Assembly (NCBI RefSeq): GCF_037976825.1 | Contig: NZ_CP150269.1 | Coordinates: forward strand, 85,001-140,000 | From: Paenibacillus sp. FSL K6-1330 | GTDB taxonomy: Bacteria > Bacillota > Bacilli > Paenibacillales > Paenibacillaceae | DNA: 55,000 nt | Direction: 5' to 3' | Program-made: the position numbers and the translations under genes | In this document: one piece after another, positions 18,537 through 27,719 of the stretch | Layout: every line of letters starts with the position of its first letter | Numbering within the stretch: the first letter of the stretch is position 1 | The notes under the pieces: generated by a model | What the model was told of the DNA's origin: nothing | What the model saw: only the letters and a program-made list of their open reading frames with translations | The model's database searches: none

Positions 18537-18576
18537 CAAAAAAACCTGTCCCCATCTTGGGGAAACAGGTTTTTTT
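18537..18576. terminator. Terminator after the membrane protein / M1 peptidase operon
   Basis: AACCTGT-CCCC with GGGG-aa-ACAGGTT, with seven A on the left and seven T on the right. On the minus strand it ends the operon that starts at 21554. Confidence 0.88.
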
Positions 18577-18723
18577 GTAATTTGGCGCTCAGAAATTTGT
18601 AATATAGAGGATAAATGAATGCTTATTCTTTGTAAAATCAAGCTCGAGATAAAAACGTGTCACTTCGGATTACAGCTTATTCGCGAGCATGATTCACCAT
18701 ATCAGGGTAACGAATTGTAACGA

Positions 18724-19551
18724 TTAAGAATGCTGTGAGGAGGAATCTCTCCACAAATGATATTGGGTGGAAATTACCCAAATTTGGAATAATCCATTCA
18801 GGAAATAAGAGGCCTGCTGAATAATTAAGCCGATCAACCCGGCCCAGAAGAGCGAAGCCGAGCTCAGGAGCAGCAGAATGATACAGGCTGATCCGCCGAT
18901 GGTGATGGACAACAGCACTGCCGTGCCCAAGCGGCGGAAGAGTGCCAGAATAGAGCTGATCATACCGAACCCCCCAGTGCGCCCGAATTGCATATAGAGC
19001 AATAACAGGCGGATCAGATAGGCGTACAAGAACCACCCAGCTGCATAGGGCAGTGCATGAAGCAGCAGAACAGGCTCTTGAATCCCATTCAGCAGAATCG
19101 GAAGGATTTTGGGCAGAATCCAGTAACCGGGCGCAAAGGTGAGAATGAGCTCTATCAGATAGAATAGCGTTACGGGTTTCCACAGTTTCCGCATGCCAAT
19201 GAAGAAGAATAAACCGCGCTCGCCCTTAGCTTCCTGGTGAAGGTTGTAGAAGATGCCGGCCCGAATGAGCGGGGTGAAGATTATCCTGATCAAGAGCAAA
19301 CCGGCCAGAAGCCATGCGTAGGTGTGGACCGTGCTGCTCAGGGATAGGCTCATCTCGCCCTCGTAGAAGAATAAAAGACGGCTGAGCTCGTTAGGGGCAG
19401 AATCCGGATATCGCATAAGAAGGGGAACGACTGCCGATTTTACGAGTCGGTACAGGCAGTATCCCCACAGCAAACGGTATAAGAAGAGCAGAATCGAGAC
19501 GTATAGCTGGTCTTTAACACTGATCCACCCTTGGCCTGCGTAACTTTTCAT
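18724..19551 (-). CDS. Polytopic membrane protein of unknown function
   Basis: I do not recognise the family. The 275-residue protein has about six hydrophobic segments, rich in Leu and Ile (for example YVSILLFLYRLLWG, WLLAGLLLIRIIF, LLSITIGGSACIILLLL), and looks like an integral membrane protein. The ATG at 19551 follows AGGGGGG. It begins 11 bases after the stop of the M1 peptidase gene, so the two form an operon and may work together, for example as a membrane partner of the peptidase. That is inference from position only. Confidence 0.8.
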   Translation of the reverse strand: MKSYAGQGWISVKDQLYVSILLFLYRLLWGYCLYRLVKSAVVPLLMRYPDSAPNELSRLLFFYEGEMSLSLSSTVHTYAWLLAGLLLIRIIFTPLIRAGIFYNLHQEAKGERGLFFFIGMRKLWKPVTLFYLIELILTFAPGYWILPKILPILLNGIQEPVLLLHALPYAAGWFLYAYLIRLLLLYMQFGRTGGFGMISSILALFRRLGTAVLLSITIGGSACIILLLLSSASLFWAGLIGLIIQQASYFLNGLFQIWVISTQYHLWRDSSSQHS

Positions 19552-19562
19552 GTGCTCCCCCC

Positions 19563-21554
19563 TCACCATGACAGGCTGCCGAACAGCGTCTCCACAAGCT
19601 TGGTAATACTGAGATTCCAGCGTGTAACCACCTTCGGATCCATTCCTGCCTTCATATAGTTATTGATGTGTTTATTCTCTAGGACGATGGAATATTTCGG
19701 ATCAACCATGGCCCAGGCGAGCGGAGTGCTGTACTCCAGGGTGTAAGTAACTTTTCGGTCCTTGCCGCTCCAGGTTCGCTCCACCGTTTTGCCGTCCTCA
19801 AAGGCGAACACGATTGGCACATCGGTTATATCCCCGTCCCTGCTCGTTATCTTGACCGTAGATTCATACCGAGGATGTTCCGCCGTGCCTTTATTTTTGG
19901 TTTTGATCACGTCGATGGCAACGTCCGCCATCTGGCTTCCATATACATATTGGTCAAAATACGGCTGCCAGGACGTTTTGCTTACTTGCTCTACAACTTT
20001 CTGGAAGTCGGACGTGGTCGGGTGCTTGAAGCGGTATTTCTGGGCGTACGTATGAAGAATCTTCTCCATCATCCGCGGACCGACCTGTCGTTCGATGCCT
20101 TGCAGCACCAGCTTGCCCCTCGTGTAAACATTCAGTGCGTAGTTTTCGTGCGAGCTGTATTTCCAGGATTCCATCTTCAGCGGTGCAGGGGAAGTGATGG
20201 ATGCTCCCTGAGCCGCCGTATTGGAGGTAATCCCGTATTCTTTTTCCATCACTCGTTCTTCTGCATAGGTTGCGAAGGCTTCGTCCAGCCACGCTTCCTC
20301 AAATTCGTTACTTGCGATCATTCCGTAAAAATATTGATGGGCAATTTCATGAATGACGGTCCGCTCCAGCTCATATCCCGGCGAATCGTTTTTGGCCCCG
20401 AAGGCCGTGACCAGCGTCGGGTATTCCATGCCGCCTGCACCGTTGCCCGATTCTGGCGGAACGACGATGGACAACGTGGAATACGGATAGGTTCCGTACC
20501 ATTTTCCAAACGAAGCGAGTGCCGACTTGGCAGCATCAAAGTAACGCTCCTTTAAGTCTTTATGGGCTGGATCGAGATACAGCTTGATGCGGACGCCCGG
20601 TACGCCTGGTGCGGAGAATGCTTCTTCTGCCGTGACAAAGTTCGGCGATGCCGACCAGGCAAAATCATGTACATCATCCGCATAGAACTGATAAATTTTT
20701 TCCCCGTTAATTTTTTGGGCAGGCTTGGTAGGGAATCCAGTCGCAGCAACAATGTAATTTTCGGGTACTCTGATGCGAACGCTATAAATGCCGAAGTTAG
20801 AATAGAATTCGGAGTTGCCATGGTATTGATGAAGATTCCAGCCTTCCTCTGTTCTTCCGCGAAGACCAGCCGGTTCATAGACCGAAATTTTAGGAAACCA
20901 TTGCCCCGCCATAATAAAATTCTCGGTGGTACCCATGCGAGCAAATATTTTGGGGAGCTCGACCTCAAACTCCAAGTGAATGGTGACACTCTCGCCACTC
21001 TTGATGGGTTTAGGCAATCGGAGCTTGACAAGGCTGTGATCCTTGATGTTACCGTCGTCAGGTTGGACAAATTGAAGGCGATGGGTCAGGGCCAGACCTT
21101 CGGTTGTTTTCACGCTGGTAATCGTCATGGAGCCGAATCCGTCGTCTGGCATGGGATCGGAACGAAGCCGGCCACCCGATTCCTTCATAAAGGTCGTATC
21201 ATTGGAAGCAAATGCATTGGGGTACAGATGAAAGTACAGCTCGTTTACGCTTTTTTTGCCTGGATGAGTCCAAGTGAGCGTCTGTTTGCCCTTAAGCTTG
21301 TTCTCCTCAGGCTCGTACCGAACATCCATATGATATTCCACTAGTCGGTCGCTTAAGGCCGGAGCGGGAATATTAGGCTGCACCTTAGGCGGTGAGAGAG
21401 GGGCCTTCTCCACAGCAGAGACGGAGGGCTTGCCCGCATTTGGGGCAAGAGCAGACGCTGAGGACCCTGGATTCAGAAATATCGGCATCGATCCTGCAAG
21501 CAAACCTATGGCAAGCAGGGATGATAGAAAGACTTTAGCACGTGGTGGGACCAT
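19563..21554 (-). CDS. Exported M1 family zinc metallopeptidase
   Basis: An aminopeptidase-like enzyme. The 663-residue protein has an N-terminal hydrophobic segment (about residues 7-25), a Pro-rich linker, an M1 N-terminal beta domain, then GGMEYP for substrate binding and HEIAHQ with the downstream zinc Glu in WLDEAFATY. The N-terminus suggests it is secreted or membrane-held. The ATG at 21554 follows GGGAGG by nine bases; the ATG at 21581 lies ahead of this ribosome site. It is the first gene of a two-gene operon with the membrane protein. Confidence 0.92.
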   Translation of the reverse strand: MVPPRAKVFLSSLLAIGLLAGSMPIFLNPGSSASALAPNAGKPSVSAVEKAPLSPPKVQPNIPAPALSDRLVEYHMDVRYEPEENKLKGKQTLTWTHPGKKSVNELYFHLYPNAFASNDTTFMKESGGRLRSDPMPDDGFGSMTITSVKTTEGLALTHRLQFVQPDDGNIKDHSLVKLRLPKPIKSGESVTIHLEFEVELPKIFARMGTTENFIMAGQWFPKISVYEPAGLRGRTEEGWNLHQYHGNSEFYSNFGIYSVRIRVPENYIVAATGFPTKPAQKINGEKIYQFYADDVHDFAWSASPNFVTAEEAFSAPGVPGVRIKLYLDPAHKDLKERYFDAAKSALASFGKWYGTYPYSTLSIVVPPESGNGAGGMEYPTLVTAFGAKNDSPGYELERTVIHEIAHQYFYGMIASNEFEEAWLDEAFATYAEERVMEKEYGITSNTAAQGASITSPAPLKMESWKYSSHENYALNVYTRGKLVLQGIERQVGPRMMEKILHTYAQKYRFKHPTTSDFQKVVEQVSKTSWQPYFDQYVYGSQMADVAIDVIKTKNKGTAEHPRYESTVKITSRDGDITDVPIVFAFEDGKTVERTWSGKDRKVTYTLEYSTPLAWAMVDPKYSIVLENKHINNYMKAGMDPKVVTRWNLSITKLVETLFGSLSW

Positions 21555-21598
21555 ATCGAACAACCTCCCGTTGACAAGCATCTAGTGCATGTATATGT

Positions 21599-21626
21599 TT
21601 GCTTTTGGGGGATTATTAGTTAAAAT
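21599..21626 (+). promoter_or_regulatory. Probable promoter of ywhD
   Basis: TTGCTT at 21599 and TAAAAT at 21621 are 16 bases apart, upstream of ywhD and divergent from the M1 operon. Confidence 0.4.
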
Positions 21627-21702
21627 AAAATTATTGGGACAAAGGTTATCAATTTAGCAGCTGATACGTAAGAATCGGCTCTGATATAGGAGGTCGGCAG
21701 CA

Positions 21703-22221
21703 GTGGAGAATGAAGAGCAGAAGCAGGGTGCGAAGAAACCGATTGCTTTGAATATTATTAATAGTAAGAGTAAGCATAAAGGGTTTGGATCAGGCTCCAT
21801 CGATCTGAACAGTCTGTCGCCTGTCATTATCGACAATGGCGAGGCCCGAGTTGATATTGGAGCCATGCATGCGAAGAGTAAGGTGGAGAAGGGTATCCGT
21901 TTCAGCATGAACCGGGATGAAGTGCCGAATGGACGCCAGGTATGGATCGTGTGGGTCGCTGTAGACCGTACCGCCGAAGGACAGCATTATGCAGGCATGA
22001 CCGCCTGTGAAATGTGGATCGACCAGGAGGCCCGTCGTGGTTGGAAGATCCTCGCCGATCATGTGAATAAAATGGATGCGGCGATGAAGCGCAAGATCAT
22101 TCTGGATGGCCTTGGCGACGTCGAGAAGAAAGCACTGCGTGAGCTGCTGATTTCACGTAACGAGGAATGGTGGAATGCAACACCAGAGGAATTCAAGGAA
22201 GCCCTTCGAACCGAGGCATGA
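21703..22221 (+). CDS. ywhD: YwhD family protein
   Basis: A 172-residue soluble protein of unknown function that matches what I know of B. subtilis YwhD: GSIDLNSLSPVIID, DIGAMHAKS, VPNGRQVWIVWV, YAGMTACEMW and EARRGWK are all recognisable. The GTG start at 21703 follows AGGAGG by nine bases. In B. subtilis ywhD neighbours pbpG, speE and speB. Here a class A PBP and speE-speB follow within 9 kb, so the block is conserved but has taken in extra genes (stalk protein, cadC, ATPase, zinc-ribbon protein). Confidence 0.92.
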   Translation: MENEEQKQGAKKPIALNIINSKSKHKGFGSGSIDLNSLSPVIIDNGEARVDIGAMHAKSKVEKGIRFSMNRDEVPNGRQVWIVWVAVDRTAEGQHYAGMTACEMWIDQEARRGWKILADHVNKMDAAMKRKIILDGLGDVEKKALRELLISRNEEWWNATPEEFKEALRTEA

Positions 22222-22259
22222 TACCATAAATAAAAGTGATTATTCTAGATGCTAAAGTG

Positions 22260-22302
22260 GAAAGACCGGTTGGATTCGTGAACGAATCCCGCCGGTCTTT
22301 TT
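22260..22302. terminator. Bidirectional terminator after ywhD
   Basis: AAAGACCGG and GGATTCG pair with CGAATCC and CCGGTCTTT, followed by T. It serves the convergent ywhD and the stalk-domain gene. Confidence 0.85.
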
Positions 22303-22316
22303 GTCATTGCATATGG

Positions 22317-23486
22317 TTAGAATGGAAGGGTGTAGGTCCGTTTTTCTTTTTGACCGAGAAACGGATTATTGTATTGGAACGTCAGCTTGCCGCCGGCATA
22401 TCCGATATACGTTAAACCGTCACCAATGAAGCCCACCTCGTTCGGCGGCATTTCCTCAATGACCTTGATGGTTTCCTCATCTAGAAGTTCAGGATAGATA
22501 AGCTTCGCTGTCTTGCCTGTCGGATGAACGATATATAGGGTCGCCTTCGTGTAGGGTCGGACGAGCAGGAAGTCCTGTTCGATCGCTTCTACGATAAAAC
22601 TATCCTCTACTCCCGTGAGCGCGGCCAGGTCATAAGATTTGACCGTTTTGCCTGTCGGATGAACCAGCTCAAGCGTACTGCCGTTCATCATGGCAATATT
22701 GCCTTGGAAACTGAGTTGGTCTGGTTTGTAGTTTATTCCGGCAAAATTGGAATGATTGGTTTTGGATAGCTTCAGGATTTTGTTGTCCTGAATGAGCACC
22801 CGATATCTTCCCTCATGAATATGAGGTTCGCCGTAATAATTGGACAAGTCGACGACATAGGTATTGCTGTTGATACGATGTGCGCTTAAGCTGACTTGAT
22901 CGATCTCCTCAACGGGGATCATGCCAACTTGGGCTGGCATGGATCCAACTTTACCCATGGACAGCATCCCATTCTCGCGATTTACCCAGAACAGCATATT
23001 GGCCTTGGAAGCATAGGCGTATTTTGACCAAGCATCAAAGGTCGTTCTAAGTCCGGATTTACTGTCATACTTCAGAGGAATACCGAAGGCTTTGGTAATC
23101 AGACTGGCTGGAACATAAGTCACGCCTTTCTTCACAACCGGAGCCGCTTCGAGCTTCAGAGCGGTCCCTTTGGCATTGACTGCGCGCGACTGTCCGATGG
23201 TAATGCGAACAGACTGTGTCGGGCTGTTAATGTACAGTTCGTTTTTTCCCGGGGTAATCAAATGTAGCTGCAACTGTTCGGAAACTTCCTTCAATGGAAT
23301 GAATACAACGCCTTTATTCGTATAAGGTTTATGTTTCACATCCAGCGTGCTCCATGTTACCTTGCTCTGTGATGTGGAGGCTGCTGCCGCATGGGCAGGA
23401 ATCGTTGTGAGCGATGAGGACGTAAGCAATAAAGACATGGCTATGGATGCGGTACCTGCTAATTTGATGATTTGCACGGATTTCAT
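22317..23486 (-). CDS. Secreted protein with copper amine oxidase-like (stalk) N-terminal domain
   Basis: The 389-residue protein has a signal peptide ending at about residue 34 (PAHAAAAS). Residues about 40-150 carry the repeat pattern of the stalk domain (VVFIPLKEVSEQLQL, then VTYVPASLITKAFGIPLKYD), common in Paenibacillus surface proteins and unrelated to amine oxidation. The rest (about 150-389) reads like a beta-propeller-like sensor with two near repeats LVHPTGKT and IVHPTGKT at about residues 273 and 319. The ATG at 23486 follows GGAGG by seven bases. The role is unknown; it is probably a cell-surface protein. Confidence 0.82.
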   Translation of the reverse strand: MKSVQIIKLAGTASIAMSLLLTSSSLTTIPAHAAAASTSQSKVTWSTLDVKHKPYTNKGVVFIPLKEVSEQLQLHLITPGKNELYINSPTQSVRITIGQSRAVNAKGTALKLEAAPVVKKGVTYVPASLITKAFGIPLKYDSKSGLRTTFDAWSKYAYASKANMLFWVNRENGMLSMGKVGSMPAQVGMIPVEEIDQVSLSAHRINSNTYVVDLSNYYGEPHIHEGRYRVLIQDNKILKLSKTNHSNFAGINYKPDQLSFQGNIAMMNGSTLELVHPTGKTVKSYDLAALTGVEDSFIVEAIEQDFLLVRPYTKATLYIVHPTGKTAKLIYPELLDEETIKVIEEMPPNEVGFIGDGLTYIGYAGGKLTFQYNNPFLGQKEKRTYTLPF

Positions 23487-23628
23487 ATCATTTCCTCCTT
23501 CTGGTTTTCACACTCCCGTCTATATAAACGGCTAAATAATGGAAAATGTTTCACCCCATCACAAAATCATGTAAAAAAGGATATACGCGATGGCGAAGGA
23601 TTAGAGCTGGCGCGCCAAAGGGCGAACT

Positions 23629-23666
23629 AAAAAAAACGGAGCTGCCCTGAAGGGGCGAAGCTCCGG
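23629..23666 (-). terminator. Terminator after the P-type ATPase gene
   Basis: On the minus strand CGGAGCT...GCCC pairs with GGGC...AGCTCCG, followed by seven or more T. Confidence 0.82.
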
Positions 23667-23671
23667 TGATA

Positions 23672-25930
23672 TCAATATCCTGATTTCAGCTCCTGATCCT
23701 TGCCAAGCAGAATGGTGAGACCCAACAAGGTAACGATAATGGTTGCCCCCATGTCCGAAATGATGGCGATCCACAGGGTCAGCCATCCTGGGATCGTAAG
23801 CAGTAAAGCAATGGCCTTCAGCGACAAGGAGAGCCCGATATTCCACTTAATAATCTGATTGACCCGTCTTGCGGTTTGGATGGCCCCTGGCAGCTTGCCA
23901 AGGTGATCCTGCATTAATACGACGTCTGCCGTTTCGATGGCACTGTCAGTCCCTTTCCCCATCGCGATACCCAGATCGGCAGCGGCCAATGCAGGGGCAT
24001 CGTTAATACCATCACCAACCATGCCGGTTTTTTTGCGGGAAGAGAGCTCCTTAATCTTGGCAACCTTCTGTTCCGGCAGGAGGCTTGCGAATACCCGAGA
24101 TACACCGGATTGCTTCGCAATCGCCTGTGCGGACTGCTCGTGGTCGCCTGTCAGCATGACCGTATCCGTGATACCGGCCTCATGGAGCTTGCGGACAACG
24201 GCTTCGGTCTCCGGTCTGATCTCGTCGGCAAGGCCGAACTGACCTAATACGCGATCCTCGCTTACGGCGGCAACGATCGTATAGCCTTGGGCCTTCATAC
24301 GCCGAATGTCTTCCTCTACGGCGCTGATATGATCTTGCGGGCCGTTCACATGCTTCAACACTTCCTCGCTTCCGACCCAGAACAGTTTCCCACCAATTTC
24401 AGCTCGAATGCCTTCACCTGGCAATACCGTTATCTGTTGAGGTTCATTAAACATGCACTGCGGATTCTTGATCTCCAGATGCTTCATGACGGCTTTAGCC
24501 AACGGATGAAGAGAAGATTGCTCAAGTGCGCCTACAACGGCATAAAATTTGGTTTCATCATATACCGTCTCCGCATACACGGCAGGCTCGCCTTTGGTCA
24601 AGGTTCCCGTCTTGTCAAAAGCGATGGCTTCCAGCCGGCCAAGCTGCTCCAGATGGACCCCGCCTTTGATCAGAATCCCGTTGCGTGCCGCGCGGGTCAT
24701 CCCGCTGACCAGTGCAATCGGAGAAGAAAGCACGAGCGAGCAAGGGCACCCGACAATGAGGATGGACAGCCCCTGATAGATCCAGGTCATCCAGGGCTGA
24801 TTCAGCAGCAGTGGAGGAATTAGCGTAACCGCCAGCGCGATGATCATAATCGCCGGAGTATAGTATTTAGCAAACTTATCGATGAAGAGCTCTGTCGGCG
24901 TCTTGCTGTCCTGTGCTTCCTGTACAAGATGCATGATCTTGGCCAGGGAGGAATCCTCATAGGCCTTCGATATGGCGATATAGAGAACGCCATCGGTACT
25001 TACACTGCCGCCAAATACAGCATCGCCCTCCCGTTTCGTAACAGGTACCGATTCCCCGGTAATGGCGGCTTCGTTCACCGCCCCGATTCCTTGGGTTATG
25101 GCCCCATCCGAAGGAATCTTCTCCCCGGGTCTTACCCGGACAACGTCTCCGGGAGAGAGACTCTCGATCGGTACGCGCTGGGTTTGACCATCTTTCCATA
25201 GATCGGCTTCTTTCGGTGCAGCAGCCAGCAGGGCTTCCATCGATTGTCGGGCCCGATTCATGCCGTAACCTTCCAGCAGCTCGTTAAGACCAAATAGAAT
25301 GGCAACCAGCGTGGCTTCCCGCCATTCCCCGATGATGACGGCGCCCACGAGCGCAACGGTCATCAGAGTATCCATATTGAATTTGAAGCGGGTCAGATTG
25401 CGCAGTCCGCGCAAAAATGTCGTATATCCGCTCAAAATCATAGCCCCTGCATATAATGCGATCACAATCGGTTCAGGGACTTTTCCTTCTAATAGAAAGG
25501 TTAAGAGATAGAAAACAGCGGAGATCGACAGCAGCCATTTCATGTTCCCTTCGCCGCCATGACTGTGTTCATGAGCATGACCATGGCTATGTTCGTGATC
25601 ATGACCTTGTGCCGATCCGTGAGAATGCGATGAATGGGCAGGCTGTGCTTCAGCGCCGGCGGCCGATAAGGCTGTCTGCGGAGCATGAACGATGCGCGCA
25701 CCGTCACTTTTCAGAATGGTCTCTACCCGGCTTAGATTCACATGGGGAGAGAGGGTCAATTTCCCGCTGTTGTAACTAAGTCGGGCATTGTTTCCATGAT
25801 CCAGCTTCTGGATCTCTTCCTGCATTTCGCGTGTACAGTTAGGGCATGAGAGGCCATGTACCCGGTATTCAATAAGTTCTCCGCTTGCCTCCGGAGATGA
25901 TTTGGAACGTTGATGGTTGTCTGTGCTCAT
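23672..25930 (-). CDS. Zinc/cadmium/lead-exporting P1B-type ATPase
   Basis: Pumps divalent soft metals out of the cell using ATP. The 752-residue protein has an N-terminal HMA domain with C29-P-N-C32, a His-rich stretch at about 95-130 and eight predicted TM helices. It carries the metal-binding C395-P-C397, phosphorylation site D439 in DKTGTLTKG, a GDGINDAPAL hinge, and a last helix with a Lys and DMGAT. The CPC plus Lys/Asp set fits the P1B-2 (Zn/Cd/Pb) group. Its start directly abuts the stop of the cadC-like regulator with no bases between. Confidence 0.93.
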   Translation of the reverse strand: MSTDNHQRSKSSPEASGELIEYRVHGLSCPNCTREMQEEIQKLDHGNNARLSYNSGKLTLSPHVNLSRVETILKSDGARIVHAPQTALSAAGAEAQPAHSSHSHGSAQGHDHEHSHGHAHEHSHGGEGNMKWLLSISAVFYLLTFLLEGKVPEPIVIALYAGAMILSGYTTFLRGLRNLTRFKFNMDTLMTVALVGAVIIGEWREATLVAILFGLNELLEGYGMNRARQSMEALLAAAPKEADLWKDGQTQRVPIESLSPGDVVRVRPGEKIPSDGAITQGIGAVNEAAITGESVPVTKREGDAVFGGSVSTDGVLYIAISKAYEDSSLAKIMHLVQEAQDSKTPTELFIDKFAKYYTPAIMIIALAVTLIPPLLLNQPWMTWIYQGLSILIVGCPCSLVLSSPIALVSGMTRAARNGILIKGGVHLEQLGRLEAIAFDKTGTLTKGEPAVYAETVYDETKFYAVVGALEQSSLHPLAKAVMKHLEIKNPQCMFNEPQQITVLPGEGIRAEIGGKLFWVGSEEVLKHVNGPQDHISAVEEDIRRMKAQGYTIVAAVSEDRVLGQFGLADEIRPETEAVVRKLHEAGITDTVMLTGDHEQSAQAIAKQSGVSRVFASLLPEQKVAKIKELSSRKKTGMVGDGINDAPALAAADLGIAMGKGTDSAIETADVVLMQDHLGKLPGAIQTARRVNQIIKWNIGLSLSLKAIALLLTIPGWLTLWIAIISDMGATIIVTLLGLTILLGKDQELKSGY

Positions 25931-26314
25931 CTACATCTTCTCCTTCTGGTGCTCCAGCGTCATGTGAAGCAGTGTCCGGATATGGTCATCTTTGAGCGAA
26001 TAGTATACATTCTTTCCGGCTTTCCGCGATTTGGCGATATCTTTGTTCTTCAGCGTACGCAGATGATGGGAGGCTGTTGCCGTTGAACTTCCGAGTACTT
26101 CGGCTACATCACAAACACATAGCTCGCCGCCACGGTCCAGCATATAGGCTACCTTGACCCGCGTCGGATCGGCCAAAGCCTTGAAGATTTCTGCCATGCC
26201 GATCATATCATCATCGGAGATCGTTTCTTTTAACAAAGCAACCCTTTCGGTTGAAGGACATTCCGTTTCACACAGCTCAAGGGAGACTTCTTCGTTCATC
26301 GTCCGGGCATTCAT
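25931..26314 (-). CDS. ArsR family metal-sensing repressor, CadC-like
   Basis: Represses the metal-export operon until Cd, Pb or Zn binds. The 127-residue protein is a winged-helix ArsR protein with KALADPTRVK, the ELCVCD helix and the recognition helix STATASHHLRTL. Its four cysteines C15, C19, C66 and C68 match the two N-terminal plus two ELCVCD cysteines of CadC, the alpha3N metal site. The ATG at 26314 has a good AAGGAGG. Two TCAAA-N6-TTTGA operators lie upstream, supporting self-regulation. Confidence 0.92.
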   Translation of the reverse strand: MNARTMNEEVSLELCETECPSTERVALLKETISDDDMIGMAEIFKALADPTRVKVAYMLDRGGELCVCDVAEVLGSSTATASHHLRTLKNKDIAKSRKAGKNVYYSLKDDHIRTLLHMTLEHQKEKM

Positions 26315-26365
26315 AGGAACAACCTCCTTGGATTAGGAGCAATAAGTGCTCTTTATTCTTTATAT

Positions 26366-26381
26366 TCAAACGTTGATTTGA
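26366..26381. promoter_or_regulatory. CadC-type operator, site 1
   Basis: TCAAA-CGTTGA-TTTGA has the same arm and spacer pattern as the cad operator of S. aureus pI258 as I recall it. It lies downstream of the -10 of the cad promoter, on the transcribed side. Confidence 0.65.
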
Positions 26382-26392
26382 TTGTTAGTCAT

Positions 26393-26421
26393 AATATACC
26401 CGATTTACACACAATATTCAA
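26393..26421 (-). promoter_or_regulatory. Promoter of the cadC-ATPase operon
   Basis: On the minus strand TTGAAT (26416-26421) and TATATT (26393-26398) are exactly 17 bases apart. The -35 box overlaps operator site 2. Confidence 0.65.
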
Positions 26422-26433
26422 ACGGATATTTGA
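26418..26433. promoter_or_regulatory. CadC-type operator, site 2
   Basis: TCAAA-CGGATA-TTTGA. It is 52 bases (five helical turns) from site 1 and overlaps the -35 box, so repression by a bound dimer is plausible. Confidence 0.65.
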
Positions 26434-26568
26434 TTGTTCACAAGCATTTCACAGTCCAAGAATGAATCGACAAGTCCTATAGTATTAACCAATACCAACG
26501 GTTAGGTGCAGCGTCGCTCCTCAGAAAATCCTTCCATTTCATATCACGCCAACTTATACTATTAGCAA

Positions 26569-26635
26569 AAAGATGTAAATTCGCATAAGAAGCATACCTG
26601 GGTCCAGGACACCTCATGCGCTGCATAACATCTTT
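26569..26635. other. Nested inverted repeat in the gap before the zinc-ribbon gene
   Basis: AAAGATGT at 26569-26576 pairs with ACATCTTT at 26628-26635. Between them CCTGG-gt-CCAGG forms a tight hairpin, with GCAT/ATGC pairs around it. The gap (26434-26724) has no gene. The structure could be a small RNA or a cruciform; nothing decides. Confidence 0.35.
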
Positions 26636-26724
26636 GCACGGGCCAAACGTTTCAATTCGAATGTGTACATTATCTAATACCTATCCTTCGATTTGCGGAT
26701 GTGTATAATAGGGGAGGCCAGAGT

Positions 26725-27606
26725 ATGACTTGTCCAATATGTCGATATGAAACGGGAGATGGGAAGTATTGCAAGAAATGCGGGGCAAGGCTGATTATCG
26801 AGGATTCACCCGTATTTGCCGCCATGAAAGAGCAAGCAGCAACGTCGGAGGTCTATAGTGTGAATAGACGAAGTGCCAGCAGTAAAGGGGAGATACCTCA
26901 TGCACGCCAGATCGAATCTGCTCTGCCGGTGTATACCCCGCCGGATATTCCGTTCCGAGCGGCAGGCCGGCAGCATGCCGAAGAAGAAGAGGAACCTAAT
27001 CCTTATTGGACCAGCTTAAAATTGTACGGGCAGCTCTACGGGGATTATTTTCTGAAGGGACTCAGACATCCCTTTGGCGCAGCTGCCGGAACGGAGAGCG
27101 GTCAGTTCTTCAATGCGATCGTGTCCATGGTGCTCTATGTTGTTCTTTTTCCACTCGCGCTGTATGCAGCGCTTCATCATGAACTGCAAGGGCTGCCTGA
27201 GGGGGCATTTGCAGATCTTGTCCTAAAGCCTATCATTTGGACTGCGATTTTCTTATTCCTGTTGAACGCCTTTACCTTCGCTGCGGTCAAGCTGTCCTTC
27301 AACCCGACTGCTAAGCTAAAAGAAGTGATGGCAAGATTCGGGGCTTTGCTGCCCATATTCCTCGTATTGTATGTGGTTAGTTTTCTGTTCCTGTTCCTGA
27401 ATGGTGATATATCCAAGGTTATCATCCTTCTCTCGTTCATCAGCACCGTGATGACCGTGCCGTTATTCGTCATGACCAGCTACAAGAGAAGAATGGTTGG
27501 CGGTGGCCTGGATCCGTTGTATGCGATCCTGCTGGTTTATGTTGCACTGATGCTCGTGATCGTGATTCTGGGTAGTTCCATGATCGAATATATAACCGTT
27601 TTATAA
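26725..27606 (+). CDS. Zinc-ribbon membrane protein (YIP1-like)
   Basis: The 293-residue protein starts with a zinc ribbon of the pattern CPIC...YCKKCG (residues 3-22), followed by a polar stretch and then about five TM helices from residue 130 (for example FNAIVSMVLYVVLFPLALYAA and VIILLSFISTVMTVPLF). Such zinc-ribbon plus YIP1-like membrane proteins are common in Bacilli, with unknown function. The ATG at 26725 has GGGGAGG seven bases upstream; the GTG at 26701 would place the ribosome site inside the gene. Confidence 0.85.
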   Translation: MTCPICRYETGDGKYCKKCGARLIIEDSPVFAAMKEQAATSEVYSVNRRSASSKGEIPHARQIESALPVYTPPDIPFRAAGRQHAEEEEEPNPYWTSLKLYGQLYGDYFLKGLRHPFGAAAGTESGQFFNAIVSMVLYVVLFPLALYAALHHELQGLPEGAFADLVLKPIIWTAIFLFLLNAFTFAAVKLSFNPTAKLKEVMARFGALLPIFLVLYVVSFLFLFLNGDISKVIILLSFISTVMTVPLFVMTSYKRRMVGGGLDPLYAILLVYVALMLVIVILGSSMIEYITVL

Positions 27607-27641
27607 TGAAGCCATCTACATAACCTATTGTGAAAAAGAGA

Positions 27642-27696
27642 AAAACAGCAGGTCCTCTTGCGGGGAAGTCCCGTAATAGGAGCTTGCTGTTTTTTT
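27642..27696. terminator. Bidirectional terminator
   Basis: AACAGCA...CCT pairs with AGG...TGCTGTT, with an A run on one side and seven T on the other. It lies between the zinc-ribbon gene and the PBP gene. Confidence 0.75.
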
Positions 27697-27719
27697 GATG
27701 TGACGGTTCGCGATCCGAG

